This document shows, one piece after another, positions 1 through 8,989 of a stretch of 64,000 nucleotides of DNA (position 1 is its first letter; each line of letters opens with the position of its first letter). A program made the translations under genes and the position numbers. The notes beneath the pieces are model-generated. The model saw nothing but the letters and a program-made list of their open reading frames with translations, was not told the origin of the DNA and ran no database searches. Origin of the DNA: an uncultured Thermoguttaceae bacterium (GTDB taxonomy: Bacteria > Planctomycetota > Planctomycetia > Pirellulales > Thermoguttaceae); the NCBI GenBank assembly GCA_937951625.1, contig CALFBP010000014.1:36222-100221 (forward strand). The letters run 5' to 3'.

Positions 1-5
1 AACTT

Positions 6-557
6 GTGGATCCGCCCGACACGCTGGAGGGGATTGATTCAGTCATTCTCAGCCGGGAGCAGATTCCCGGCATTCGCCTGGTCACTGATCGCGGCCGAAT
101 GCTCAAGCTCTACCGTTTCGTGGTCAGCGACGAGGCCGAAGAAGCCGAACGGCAATGGGTCGCTGAAGGTCGCCTAGAGTTTCGCATCATCCGAACCGGC
201 GACGTCGATCCGGCAAGCAATTGCCACGGTTGGGTGTTCACCGGCGGGCGGTACGCCATTCACCCCGAGGACGTCGAAACCATCCTTGACGATAATGGTT
301 ACCAGCCAGTCGAATCGCCCTCCAAAGGTGACCTCATCGTTTACCGCAACGAGGCCGGCGTGATCACGCACACGGGACTCGTGCTCGAGGTGGTTCACGA
401 GAATCTCGTGCTAATCGAGAGCAAGTGGGGGCCTTTGGGCCGTTACCTCCATCCCCCAGAATACCAGCCTTATGGCGTCAACTATACGTATTACCACAGC
501 AACCGCGAGGGCCATCAAATGCCCATCGTGGAGACCACCGAGCGCGACGGCCGATGA
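6..557 (+). CDS. NlpC/P60- or CHAP-like protein, possibly 5'-partial
   Basis: Reading frame of 183 residues from a GTG codon at the extreme left edge. The frame stays open to base 3, so the true start may lie outside the window. The middle of the protein has a Cys-His pair in SNCHGWVFTGG (about residues 71-81) and a later His in the segment HTGLVLEVV (about residues 122-130), with the acidic/hydrophobic pattern DLIVYRNEAGVITHTG between. That order, Cys then His after a strand that begins with GDLIVY, resembles papain-like NlpC/P60 and CHAP amidase or hydrolase folds. No signal peptide is visible in the part present. The assignment to the cysteine-hydrolase fold is inference; the true function is unknown. 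It is convergent with the next gene, whose stop lies 43 bases away. Confidence 0.6.
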   Translation: MDPPDTLEGIDSVILSREQIPGIRLVTDRGRMLKLYRFVVSDEAEEAERQWVAEGRLEFRIIRTGDVDPASNCHGWVFTGGRYAIHPEDVETILDDNGYQPVESPSKGDLIVYRNEAGVITHTGLVLEVVHENLVLIESKWGPLGRYLHPPEYQPYGVNYTYYHSNREGHQMPIVETTERDGR

Positions 558-599
558 ACGGCAAGATGCGTTGCCCGGCAAAAACCTCTTCCTTCGCCG

Positions 600-2273
600 T
601 CACCCAAGCTGTGCCGACTGGTACGATTTCATTCCGCCAGAGAGGTTGCGGACTTGGAATCCGTTTTGGCGGAGCACCCGCGTCGCATAGTAGGACCGTT
701 GGCCCACGCCGCAATGGACCCAGATTTCCCGATCGCGGGGCAGTTCCCCGAGTCTCGCCCGCAATTCACCCAACGGAATATTGACGCTCCCTGGTACCGC
801 GCCCCGGGCAGCCTCGGCAGTGGTGCGGACATCGAGCACGAGCGGTTCCTGATTGCCTTCCGCACGACGCGCCCGCCAGTCGTCCCAATGGGCCACGTTC
901 ACGTCGCCGCGCACGATGTTGGCGGCCACGAAGCCGGCCATGTTGACGGGGTCCTTGGCGCTGCCATATTGCGGGGCATAGCAGAGTTCGGCCTCTTCCA
1001 GATCGAAGACCGTGGCTTGCTTTTGCAGGGCCATGGCCAAGACATCGATCCGTTTGTCGACGCCAGCCCCGCCCACCGCCTGTGCCCCCAGGAGCCGACC
1101 CGTGTCTGGCGCGAAAAGCAACTTGATCGTCATCATTTCCGCGCCGGGGTAGTAGCCAGCATGGTGAGTGGAGTGGGTGTAGCTTTTTTCGTAGGGTATC
1201 CCGGCGGCGCGAAGCCGTTTCTCGCTAGCGCCCGTCATCGCCAAGGTGAGGCCGAACACCCCGACAATGGCCGTGCCTTGGCCGCCGCGGAACACCGTGG
1301 CCCGGCCGCAAATCGCGTCGGCCGCGACGCGGGCCTGACGGGCAGCCGGCCCGGCCAAGGCCAAAAGACACCACTGTCCGGTGACGACGTCGCGGACCTC
1401 GACCGCGTCGCCCACGGCCCAAATCGCCGCATCCGACGTCCGCATCTGCTCGTCCACACGGATCCCGCCCAGGGCGCCGATTTCCAAGCCGGCGTCGCGG
1501 GCGAGGTCCACGTCGGGCTTCACGCCGACAGCCAACACGGCCAATCCCGCCGCGATCCGCTCGCCCCCAGTCGCCAGCACTTCAAGCTGCCCGGCCTGGC
1601 TCTCAGCGAAGCCGGCCACGGCGCAGTTCAAGCGTAAATCCACGCCTTGGCGGCGGAGTTCCGCGTGGACTGGCGCGACCATTTCGGCATCCATCGGCGA
1701 CATGACTTGGGACGCGGCCTCGAGCAACGTCACGTGGATGCCGCGGCGATGCAGGTTTTCCGCCATCTCCAATCCGATGTACCCACCGCCTACGACCACC
1801 GCCCGATCCGGACGATGCTTCTCCAGCCACGCCTGCATCCGATCGGCGTCCTCCAGGCTCCGTAAGGTGAAGACGCCCGGCAGGTCGATGCCCGGCAGGG
1901 GCGGGCGCACGGGCTTTGCCCCGGGCGAGAGCACCAAGGCGTCGTAACGCTCTACCGAACAGGCCCCCGTTTGCAGGTTTTCAACCTCGATGCTTCGCCC
2001 GGCCCGATCGATCCGGCGGACGCAATGCCGCGTGCGGACCTCGACATTGAGCCACTCTTGAAAGCGTTGTGGGCTGGCCACCAGCAGGTGTTGCCGCTGG
2101 GGGATCGCCCCGCCTAGATAATAGGGCAGGCCGCAATTGGCGAACGAGATGTCCGGTCCCCGCTCGAAAAGCACGATCTCTGCTTTTTCATCGAGTCGCC
2201 GGAGCCGGGCAGCGCACGCCGCTCCGCCCGCCACCCCGCCCACCACTAAATATCGTTTTGGCACCACGAGCAT
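600..2273 (-). CDS. CoA-disulfide reductase-like flavoprotein fused to a rhodanese domain
   Basis: A 557-residue protein of the FAD-dependent pyridine nucleotide-disulfide oxidoreductase family. The N-terminus has the FAD-binding GGVAGG motif (residues 12-17) and the single redox cysteine of the CoA-disulfide reductase subfamily in SFANCGLPYY (Cys47). A second dinucleotide motif, VVVGGGYIGLEMAENL, sits mid-protein and should bind NAD(P)H. The last 100 residues form a rhodanese domain with the catalytic cysteine in HCGVGQRSYY (Cys521). Enzymes with this architecture reduce CoA disulfides, CoA persulfides or polysulfides, linking sulfane sulfur handling to NAD(P)H. A GAGG sits three bases upstream of the ATG at 2273. 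It appears monocistronic. The family assignment is strong; the physiological substrate is inference. Confidence 0.9.
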   Translation of the reverse strand: MLVVPKRYLVVGGVAGGAACAARLRRLDEKAEIVLFERGPDISFANCGLPYYLGGAIPQRQHLLVASPQRFQEWLNVEVRTRHCVRRIDRAGRSIEVENLQTGACSVERYDALVLSPGAKPVRPPLPGIDLPGVFTLRSLEDADRMQAWLEKHRPDRAVVVGGGYIGLEMAENLHRRGIHVTLLEAASQVMSPMDAEMVAPVHAELRRQGVDLRLNCAVAGFAESQAGQLEVLATGGERIAAGLAVLAVGVKPDVDLARDAGLEIGALGGIRVDEQMRTSDAAIWAVGDAVEVRDVVTGQWCLLALAGPAARQARVAADAICGRATVFRGGQGTAIVGVFGLTLAMTGASEKRLRAAGIPYEKSYTHSTHHAGYYPGAEMMTIKLLFAPDTGRLLGAQAVGGAGVDKRIDVLAMALQKQATVFDLEEAELCYAPQYGSAKDPVNMAGFVAANIVRGDVNVAHWDDWRARRAEGNQEPLVLDVRTTAEAARGAVPGSVNIPLGELRARLGELPRDREIWVHCGVGQRSYYATRVLRQNGFQVRNLSGGMKSYQSAQLG

Positions 2274-2414
2274 TTACCTCGGTTACTGAAGGATTCTTTT
2301 CTTAAGGTCTGACCCTAGCATTGCAAACCCAGCCAGTTGCAATTGTCGCGGCTCCGCTGCCTTGGTAGGCATAGCTGCAACTGGGGGCCCCTCGGCCCGG
2401 CAGGGAACCACACT

Positions 2415-2672
2415 TCACCGCTTCGCATGCTGGGCTTCAAGCTCGGTCTTGATCTGGCGGAGTTCATCCCAGGCATCCCGGTCGAGAAGTGCCGGTTTAC
2501 CCGCCCGACGATACCAATAACTGCTATTGCCCAAGTCGCCCTCGATCTTATGGAGTACCGCGTGAATCCAACAGGCCGCGGCGTCGGTCTCGTGATTTTG
2601 GACGATACGATGGGCCGTGTCCCATTGTCCAGCCAATGCCTCGTCGATCGCTCTCAAAAGCTCCTTAAGCAT
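2415..2672 (-). CDS. Conserved small protein of unknown function, 85 residues
   Basis: Starting at the ATG at 2672, which has GGGGAG ten bases upstream, the product is 85 residues and contains the segments AHRIVQNHETDAAACWIHAVLH and DLGNSSYWYRRAGK. The pattern of a short helical protein with a WIHAVLH core and a YWYRRAG tail is one I associate with a small widespread family of hypothetical proteins, but no function is known to me. It is probably cytoplasmic: no signal peptide or membrane segment is visible. A longer frame extends upstream to 2912, but that part is arginine/proline rich and looks non-coding. Predicted secondary structure is helical, TPR-like at best. Confidence 0.65.
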   Translation of the reverse strand: MLKELLRAIDEALAGQWDTAHRIVQNHETDAAACWIHAVLHKIEGDLGNSSYWYRRAGKPALLDRDAWDELRQIKTELEAQHAKR

Positions 2673-2745
2673 GGCATTTAAGTCTCCCCGGGCTTGGTCT
2701 AGGAACGTTTTGTGAATTGCGAGCCAACGGCCCCTCTCAGACCCA

Positions 2746-2934
2746 TCAAACCGTCGATCCGAGACCCGGCGCGGCAATGGCCCGAGTCTCACCCGCGGCC
2801 AAGCAAGGGAATTGCGACGGGCAAGGCCCTTCGCCGGCCAAGGCCGAAACCGCATGAGCAGCAACCATCCCCAAAACGACCCAGGACACGAACAACGCTT
2901 TCTCCGCAACACTTCGGTTGCCGTGTGTCTTCAT
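2746..2934 (-). CDS. Possible small exported protein, 62 residues
   Basis: A short frame beginning at an ATG at 2934 with AGG nine bases upstream. The N-terminus has basic residues (Lys2, Arg8, Lys12), a hydrophobic stretch ALFVSWVVLGMVAAHAV and a plausible signal peptidase site at ALA-GE, so it reads like a signal peptide. The remaining 28 residues hold two cysteines five apart (CPSQFPC). It sits directly upstream of the 85-residue gene on the same strand, with 73 bases between. No family is recognised and codon use cannot decide at this length, so this is a tentative gene call. Confidence 0.3.
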   Translation of the reverse strand: MKTHGNRSVAEKALFVSWVVLGMVAAHAVSALAGEGPCPSQFPCLAAGETRAIAAPGLGSTV

Positions 2935-3619
2935 CACTTCAACCTGTGCAGCGATTGTTCTCACAGAACTCCGAAATGAAGTCAAAGCCTTCAATCGTCG
3001 ATCCAAGCGGGCCTGAGCATGACGCTTCCGAGAATCGGAGCCATCCCCATCGCTCCTCGGCCGCGGCGAGCACGTCATAGCAAGGGCGACTCCCACAACA
3101 GCGCCGGTTCGATATTTTGATTTCAAACCACTTGCCGGGCAAGCCACGCCATAGCTTCGGATGGCAGCAAAAGACTGGGGCGCGAAAAGATTTTATAAAA
3201 ACTGCGACGTTGAAAGAAAGTTCGGCACTTAAAAGGGGGATGGCTATTTGTTTTAGGCAATCTCGGAAATTGGTGCAAAGAAGGTTGTTACATACACCCC
3301 AATATACCCTAGCAACCCAAATTTCCTCGTTGGAAGCTTTCTGATCGATACTGAGATTCCGAACAATTGTCGTGGAGCTGCTTCGTTTGCATGGACCGGG
3401 CGACAGCCTCGCCCCCCTGTGTTGCCGCCATTTGTTTGTCGGCGGGATTTTGAACGGCCCAGGAACCCCAGGGATGGTGGGTTTTTAAAGCCAGCTCTTC
3501 GCTCTCGGCTCCCCGGCTCCCCCAAAAATCGGGAAATTGCTATCCCCTCGAAACCAGGACATCTGACATAATCGTGCCCGTTTTGGATTGCGGCACCGTG
3601 AGGACAAGGGTGGTGGTCC
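2935..3619. other. Non-coding stretch before the CsrA-like gene
   Basis: Nearly 700 bases with only short, low-quality frames on both strands. The part from about 3150 to 3350 is noticeably AT-richer than its surroundings, which suits promoter DNA. No tRNA, riboswitch or strong terminator was recognised. Confidence 0.5.
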
Positions 3620-4102
3620 ATGCTCGCGCTCGGACGAAAAAGGCATCAAAGTGTTGTGATTGGAGACGAGATCACGCTGACGGTCGAGGAAATCTGTGAA
3701 ACCGGCACTGGGGAACGCATCTTGGGAGCGACAGTACGCCTGGGGTTCCAGACGCCACCGACGATTCCTATTTATCGGAGCGAGTTGCGTGATGACCAAC
3801 GGCGCAAGCGTCGAGGGGATAACTCGGAACGAAAATCGCCACAGCAAAGACAAAATCGCGTCTTGCTTCCAGATGCCCAAGTGCAGCTGCGAATCCAAGT
3901 GCCGCCCAAAGTGCCCGTTTGTGTCAACGGAAAAGCAATTTTGGCAGTCGAATCGAGAGCCGGAACCTCTCCCGAAACCCATGCGCCGCGATCAGTGTAT
4001 CGAGTCACCTGCCGCATAAACGACCGCATTGCAATCTGCAACAACATCATGATTTCCGCGATCAAGTTCCACCGCGTCGTATCCCGCGAGGCCGCGGCCT
4101 AG
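3620..4102 (+). CDS. CsrA-like RNA-binding regulator with long C-terminal extension
   Basis: A 160-residue protein whose first 60 residues match the carbon storage regulator fold: MLALGRKRHQSVVIGDEI at the N-terminus, then the strand VRLGFQTPPTIPIYRSEL (residues 39-56), equivalent to the RNA-binding VRIGV-P-VxVHREE region of CsrA. The arginine at 53 corresponds to the key RNA-contact arginine of CsrA. CsrA is normally about 60-75 residues; here a further 100 follow a basic linker (residues 61-80). In this extension residues 88-107 (VQLRIQVPPKVPVCVNGKAI) resemble the same strand-turn-strand unit again. CsrA controls translation by binding GGA motifs in mRNA leaders and often regulates flagella; here the next genes on the strand are motA and motB, though 750 bases away. 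An AAGGG lies ten bases before the ATG. RNA binding is inferred from the family. Confidence 0.75.
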   Translation: MLALGRKRHQSVVIGDEITLTVEEICETGTGERILGATVRLGFQTPPTIPIYRSELRDDQRRKRRGDNSERKSPQQRQNRVLLPDAQVQLRIQVPPKVPVCVNGKAILAVESRAGTSPETHAPRSVYRVTCRINDRIAICNNIMISAIKFHRVVSREAAA

Positions 4103-4851
4103 TCGCAAAGGCCGAGCGATCTCGCCGCGCCAATCAATAATTTGCCTGCACTCGGCGACCGAAAAGGGGCTTTCTGCATACCGCTAAGTTGCCGCCCGGT
4201 GACGGAGTCTCAGCTTCGCAGCAACCGGAATGGCCAATGCGGGCTACAACGGGCCACGGCACTGTCTTGGGGCGCGCTGAAGAGTCACGGGCCATCCGGA
4301 TGACTCTTTGATTCATTGGGCTTATCCCGCAGAAGAAAGCCGCCTCCTTTTCTCGCCCCTGACATAAATCACGACTGCCCAGATAAACTTTACACCCCAC
4401 CTTGGGGGTTGCCTATCCTAACGTTGCCCTGCTTTTTTGGCTTTCCCAGCAGCAGGCGGAGTTCCCAAAAAAGCCACGTAAAATCTTCTCGGAACCGTCC
4501 CTTTTCTGCGGGGGGCGGTAAAGTTGTGTTGAGACGAATAATTAGGAAAGAAGGGGTGGTTCCGTCGAACCGTCCCGATCTATGGGCTTTTAGGTCTGTC
4601 AGGGGCTGCAGTGGCCGCTTTTCGGAGAAGCTCCCGGCAGACCAAGGGCAATAGGCGGAGTGGCCGAAAGTTCGGCAGGCCCCGGTTTACGTGGGCCTTA
4701 AGTGGCGGCCGGCGAGCATTTCCGCCTGATAAGCTGCGCCTTGGACACGGTTTTTATGCTAAATAACTGTTGAGATGCCGTTCTTCGGAATAACGTCGGA
4801 TCGCGGCGGCAAAGCAACTTTGAGTTCGCCTCGAAGGTCAACGAGCGCAAG
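4103..4851. other. Long non-coding gap upstream of motA
   Basis: About 750 bases between the CsrA-like gene and motA. Open frames here are short, and none shows a recognisable domain. It contains one clear stem-loop (annotated separately at 4281-4307). The AT-rich part around 4510-4560 could hold a promoter for motAB, but no element could be assigned with confidence. Confidence 0.5.
4281..4307 (+). terminator. Stem-loop, possible terminator of the CsrA-like gene
   Basis: AGAGTCA at 4281-4287 pairs with TGACTCT at 4301-4307, and CGG (4288-4290) with CCG (4296-4298) inside. It is followed by only a short TTTG run and lies 180 bases after the stop codon, so terminator function is uncertain. Confidence 0.3.
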
Positions 4852-5712
4852 ATGATAGTTATTGTCGGCTGCATCGTGGTGATCGCGGCAGTCCTGACCG
4901 GTTTTACCTGGGCAGGGGGGCACTTCGCCGCGCTGATTCATCCCTCGGAGATCGTGACCATTGGCGGCGCGGCGTTGGGCTCGTTGATCGTCATGTCACC
5001 GAAGAAGGTTCTCATCGACCTGGTACGAGGCTTGGTGCAGTGTGTCAAGGGCACGCCATACAACCAACGGGCCTATGAAGAGCTGTTCAAGGCGCTGTAC
5101 GACTTGTTCCGCTTGGCCCGCCGCGAGGGATTGATCGTGCTGGAATCGCACCTCTCACGGCCCGAGGAAAGCGCCTTGTTTCAGAAGTATCCCGCGATCC
5201 TGCGGAATCACCACATCATGGAATTCATTTCCGGGGCGTTGACGCCACTCATCGAAGGGACCGTGCGGCCGGAGCAATTGCCCTCCCTCTTGGAGGCCGA
5301 GTTGAAAGTAATCGAAGAAGAGCACCACGGGCCCCAGGGGGTGCTGTCGAAGACCGCCGATGCCCTGCCAGGCTTCGGCATTGTGGCCGCGGTGCTGGGC
5401 ATTGTGATCACGATGGGTGCGATCGACGGACCGGTGGAGGAAGTGGGCGAAAAGGTTGGCGCTGCTCTGGTTGGTACCTTCCTTGGGATCCTCCTGTCCT
5501 ATGGATTCTTCGCCCCGCTCGCCGTGCGCATGGAATTCCTCGGCGCGGCGGAACTCGCGTTTTTCCGCACCATCGCCACGGCCATCCAAGGATTTGCCAA
5601 CGACCTGCCGCCCAAAGTCGCCGTGGAGCAGGCTTGCCGAGGAGTAATGTCGGAGATGCGGCCAAGCCGGGCGGAGCTCGACGAGTTGTTCGCGGCCGTG
5701 GAAGCGTCCTAA
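4852..5712 (+). CDS. motA: Flagellar stator protein MotA
   Basis: A 286-residue membrane protein of the MotA/TolQ/ExbB family. Hydrophobic segments are visible at about residues 2-22, 33-50, 175-192 and 205-226, the four-helix pattern of MotA, with a large cytoplasmic loop between helices 2 and 3. The conserved proline of the ion channel is in LPGFGIVAAVLG (Pro173), and charged residues RREGLIVLE (about 90-98) match the rotor-contacting loop with its conserved Arg and Glu. With MotB it forms the ion-driven stator that turns the flagellum. The motB start is 15 bases after its stop, so the two are surely one operon. The ATG at 4852 has only a weak ribosome site (GAG), but it gives the normal family N-terminus. 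Confidence 0.95.
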   Translation: MIVIVGCIVVIAAVLTGFTWAGGHFAALIHPSEIVTIGGAALGSLIVMSPKKVLIDLVRGLVQCVKGTPYNQRAYEELFKALYDLFRLARREGLIVLESHLSRPEESALFQKYPAILRNHHIMEFISGALTPLIEGTVRPEQLPSLLEAELKVIEEEHHGPQGVLSKTADALPGFGIVAAVLGIVITMGAIDGPVEEVGEKVGAALVGTFLGILLSYGFFAPLAVRMEFLGAAELAFFRTIATAIQGFANDLPPKVAVEQACRGVMSEMRPSRAELDELFAAVEAS

Positions 5713-5727
5713 GGAGGAGCCAAGGTA

Positions 5728-6477
5728 ATGGCAGGCAAAGGCGGCGGCGCATGGAAAGTGGCGTATGCGGACTTCGTGACCGCCATGATGGCCTTTTTCA
5801 TGGTCATGTGGATCACCGCCCAGGGAAAGGAGGTCAAGCAGGCCATTGCTTACTATTTCAACTATCCCACGAAATCCAAGGCCAAGAACCTGAACCTCGT
5901 CCCGCCCTCAGGCGATAATGAGGCGGGAAAAGGAAAACGACAAGAGCCTGGACCGCTCCCGCCAGGACGCGAGTTGGGTACGCCGGGGCTGAATCCCTCG
6001 GCCAAAGCGGGAAACAAAGGCGATGGGGTGCGCAGACCCACCGTGTCCGCTCTTCACGACGGCGACCGCCGCATGGACGGAATCGTGATCACGTTTCCAG
6101 AAGGCTCCGCCGAGTTGTCCGACGAGGCCAAGGAAAAACTCAAGCAAATCCTTCCGTTAATCCTTGGTAAGCAGAACAAGATCGAGCTGCGCGGACACGC
6201 CACGCGACGACCGTTGCCGCAGGGAGCCACGCATCGCGATGCCTGGGAGCTCTGCTACGCGCGAAGCCAGGCCGTGATGCAGTTCCTCCAAGCGCAAGGC
6301 ATCGCCCCGGAACGCATCCGCCTCAGCCAGGCTGGTTTCTTCGAGCCGTACACCATTCGCCCCGATCCCGCCAAACAGGCGTTGAACAACCGCGTCGAGG
6401 TCTACGTCTTGACCGAGACGGCCGACGAACTCATGGGCACGCGCGAGGAGCGCGCCGAGCGACTGAAAAGCCTTTAG
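5728..6477 (+). CDS. motB: Flagellar stator protein MotB
   Basis: A 249-residue protein with the MotB plug/channel signature KVAYADFVTAMMAFFMVMW at residues 10-28; Asp15 is the conserved ion-binding aspartate. One transmembrane helix is followed by a proline/glycine-rich linker and a C-terminal OmpA-type peptidoglycan-binding domain (from about residue 110, with IELRGHATRR and the closing NNRVEVYV). It anchors the MotA ring to the cell wall. The start is supported by GGAGGAGCC a few bases upstream. It is the second gene of the motAB pair. The gene after it is on the opposite strand, so no other flagellar gene lies nearby in the window. Confidence 0.95.
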   Translation: MAGKGGGAWKVAYADFVTAMMAFFMVMWITAQGKEVKQAIAYYFNYPTKSKAKNLNLVPPSGDNEAGKGKRQEPGPLPPGRELGTPGLNPSAKAGNKGDGVRRPTVSALHDGDRRMDGIVITFPEGSAELSDEAKEKLKQILPLILGKQNKIELRGHATRRPLPQGATHRDAWELCYARSQAVMQFLQAQGIAPERIRLSQAGFFEPYTIRPDPAKQALNNRVEVYVLTETADELMGTREERAERLKSL

Positions 6478-6622
6478 ACGGGGTTCCCTCTGGCTAGAAA
6501 ATCGACAGGACGGCTTCCCGCGCCGCACCACGCTGCCAGCCTGGAGGGCCGCTCTTTCGGCCACGAGGGATTCTACTCGGGGCCAGGCCGGCCGCTGCCG
6601 TTGCGGGCGGAACGGTTTCCCA

Positions 6623-7549
6623 TCACTTGCCAGTCCCCAACAGCCCCCGGCCGCGGAGCCATGCCTCGCACTGTTTCGGCCAGTTGCAAGTCCCGGGTAT
6701 TTTCGCGGCCAGCCCGACCCCGTGCGGCCCACGCTCGTAAAGGTGCATTTCCGCCGGCACGCCCGCGGCGTGCAAGGCCCGGTAAAACGCAATGCTGTTT
6801 TCCGGCGGGACCCCTTTGTCTTCATCGGTGTGAAACAGGAACGTCGGCGGCGTCTGTTTCGTGACCTGTTTCTCACTGGACATCTTCACCACGAGGGCTG
6901 GGTCAGGGTCCTTTCCCAGAAGATTCTGCTGGGAGCCGCGATGGGTGAAAGGCTCGCCGAAGGCGATTACCGGGTAACAGAGGATGAGAAAGTCGGGCCG
7001 GCAACTGACGCGCTGAATGGGATCGGCCGCATCCGGTTGGCCGTTGTCGAAATGGACGCCGGCGCTGGAGGCCAGGTGTCCGCCCGCTGAAAATCCCATG
7101 ATGCCGATCCGGTTGGGATCGACGCTCCACTCCGCGGCCCGAGCGCGAACCGTGCGAATCGCTCGCTGCGCGTCTTCCAACGGGGCTGGGTGCCCGTAGC
7201 CCTTATTGCGATGTCGGTAATCCAGGATGAATCCCGCCACGCCAAATGAATTGAGCCACTCCGCGATCTGATGGCCCTCATGGTCCATCGCCAAGAAGCC
7301 GTACCCCCCGCCCGGACAAATCACCACCGCGCACCCGTTCGCCTTTTCCGGCGGAGGAAGATACACAATCAGCGTGGGCTTGTCCGCTGGGGCGTTGCCT
7401 TTGGCTCCTGGCGCCCCTTGCGGCCAAAGCAGCTCCACCTTCGCTTCGCCAGCCCTCGCGGACGAAAGGCAGAGAGCGCACCAAAACAGGAAGATGGTGG
7501 CCAAAAGAGGCACGGGGCATCGAGCTCGACGAAAACCGTTCATCAACAT
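6623..7549 (-). CDS. Secreted alpha/beta-hydrolase, carbohydrate acetylesterase-like
   Basis: A 308-residue protein from the ATG at 7549, which has GGAG seven bases upstream; a frame reaching 7588 is less likely. A signal peptide (LLATIFLFWCALCLSSARAG) precedes an alpha/beta-hydrolase domain. The oxyanion region reads ICPGGGYG, the nucleophile serine is in IGIMGFSAGGHLAS, the acid is probably in HTDEDKGVPPENS and the histidine in ERGPHGVG. This arrangement is typical of the BD-FAE-like esterases that deacetylate xylan and other polysaccharides or their oligomers. It follows the oxidoreductase gene upstream by 75 bases on the same strand, suggesting co-transcription. The substrate is not determined by the sequence. 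Confidence 0.88.
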   Translation of the reverse strand: MLMNGFRRARCPVPLLATIFLFWCALCLSSARAGEAKVELLWPQGAPGAKGNAPADKPTLIVYLPPPEKANGCAVVICPGGGYGFLAMDHEGHQIAEWLNSFGVAGFILDYRHRNKGYGHPAPLEDAQRAIRTVRARAAEWSVDPNRIGIMGFSAGGHLASSAGVHFDNGQPDAADPIQRVSCRPDFLILCYPVIAFGEPFTHRGSQQNLLGKDPDPALVVKMSSEKQVTKQTPPTFLFHTDEDKGVPPENSIAFYRALHAAGVPAEMHLYERGPHGVGLAAKIPGTCNWPKQCEAWLRGRGLLGTGK

Positions 7550-7624
7550 GTTGCGACTCCTGGATACAAACGTTCGCCCTGGGCGCACAAAAAGGCCCCC
7601 GGAAAGGCCGCGTCCCGCGGAATC

Positions 7625-8989
7625 TTACACTTGGTCCGGCACGACGTAAGGTTTTCGGTACTCGCGGGTCAGAAACCGATCGGCCTCGGGATCGTTGACG
7701 AATCGCTCGGTGTTGGGATCGAAATGTACGCTGCGGCCCAGCTTGGCCGAGATCTTCGCCAAGTGGCAGATGGTGCAAGAGAGGTGCCCTTCCTCGACAT
7801 CGGCGGTCAAGTCTTTGTAATTTCCGCTGCGAATGGCCTTGGTCCAATTGCGGAAGTGCGGGATGCTTTCCGTGCGCCAGTCGATTCCCGGGCCCGCCGT
7901 CTTGAACGGGCCCGGCTCGTTTTTGGGGCCGAGGAATGTGTAGTAGCTGCTGTAGTCGGGAAAGATCATGTAGCCCTCGCTGCCGAAAAAGATTTCGCCG
8001 ACGCACTGGTTTTCGGCCACAAAGGGATACTTGTCGCGCATGCCCGCCTCGCTGTTGGTGTACCAATGGCGGATCTCGAAAGTCACCAGAATGTTCTTGC
8101 CCGCCCATTGGCACAGAAAAGCCTGGGTGTTCGGCGTGTCGGCGTCATCGTCTTCGGCCGGGACGAAGCGTCCGCCAAGGGACATGACGGTCGTTGGATG
8201 GGTGTCCAGGCCGAGTCCCCAACGCAGCTTGTCCACGTCGTGAACCGTCTGGTTGGCCACGTCGCCGCTGGCGAAGTTCGAGATCCAATACCAGCGGTGG
8301 TGATGGAAGCTGGAGTACTCGACCATCTGCGCCGGCCCGACCCAGGCATCCCAGTCCAGTCCCTTGGGCACGGGACGAGGCCGATGCTTTCCCAGATTGC
8401 CGCGGAGTTTGTAAGTCATGCCGCGGCCCATATACAGTTTGCCAATCACCCCCTCCTTCAATTTCTGCATCCCCTCAATCACGTTCGGACTGGACCGGTT
8501 TTGGGTACCGATCTGGACCATGCGTTTGTACTTTCGGGCAGCCTCGACCATCTTGCGTCCTTCGGCGATGCACCAGGTTGGCGGCTTTTCCACGTAAACG
8601 TGTTTGCCTGCCTGACAGGCCCAAATGGTTTGCAAGGCGTGCCAATGATCCTGAGTCGAAAAACTGACCGCGTCGATTTCCTTGTCGTCGAACAACGCCC
8701 GTTGATCCTTGAAGACCTTGAGTTTCTTTCCCGCCAGGTCTGGGTAACGTTTTTCCGCGGAGGCCAACTTCTCCTCGTCGCAGTCGCAAATCGCGACGAT
8801 ATCCACTTCATCCGGCATGTTGGCCAGGGAACCGATGTGCGAGGCCATGCGGCCGCCGAGCCCCACCAGCCCCACGCGGATCCGTTCGTTCGCCCCGGCC
8901 GCGCGCGAAACCAACGACGGTGCCGCAAAAGCCATTGCACTTGCCGTCGAGGAAACCTTGAGAAACTTCCGGCGATTGCTGGCTGCCAT
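7625..8989 (-). CDS. TAT-exported Gfo/Idh/MocA family oxidoreductase
   Basis: A 454-residue protein from the ATG at 8989, chosen because AAGGAG lies seven bases upstream. It begins with a twin-arginine signal, SNRRKFLKVSSTASAMAFAAP, so it is probably exported folded with its cofactor. The Rossmann motif GLVGLGGRMASHIG follows, and the Gfo/Idh/MocA signature HVYVEKPP (with the catalytic-type lysine) is present. The C-terminal half has the alpha/beta fold and sugar-binding region expected. Members oxidise or reduce sugars, inositols or related compounds with tightly bound NAD(P). Such exported copies are greatly expanded in planctomycetes. The next gene downstream encodes an acetylesterase-like protein, which fits a role in saccharide processing. 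The substrate is unknown. Confidence 0.9.
   Translation of the reverse strand: MAASNRRKFLKVSSTASAMAFAAPSLVSRAAGANERIRVGLVGLGGRMASHIGSLANMPDEVDIVAICDCDEEKLASAEKRYPDLAGKKLKVFKDQRALFDDKEIDAVSFSTQDHWHALQTIWACQAGKHVYVEKPPTWCIAEGRKMVEAARKYKRMVQIGTQNRSSPNVIEGMQKLKEGVIGKLYMGRGMTYKLRGNLGKHRPRPVPKGLDWDAWVGPAQMVEYSSFHHHRWYWISNFASGDVANQTVHDVDKLRWGLGLDTHPTTVMSLGGRFVPAEDDDADTPNTQAFLCQWAGKNILVTFEIRHWYTNSEAGMRDKYPFVAENQCVGEIFFGSEGYMIFPDYSSYYTFLGPKNEPGPFKTAGPGIDWRTESIPHFRNWTKAIRSGNYKDLTADVEEGHLSCTICHLAKISAKLGRSVHFDPNTERFVNDPEADRFLTREYRKPYVVPDQV

Noticed and set aside
3253..3982. Minus-strand frames of 122 and 165 codons around the CsrA-like gene
   Set aside because: They overlap each other or the CsrA-like gene, lack recognisable domains and have unusual composition.
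4500..4560. A TAAAGTT ... CGAATAA pattern reminiscent of a sigma-28 flagellar promoter upstream of motA
   Set aside because: The spacing between the boxes is about four bases too short and the -10 box lacks GCC, so it was not called.
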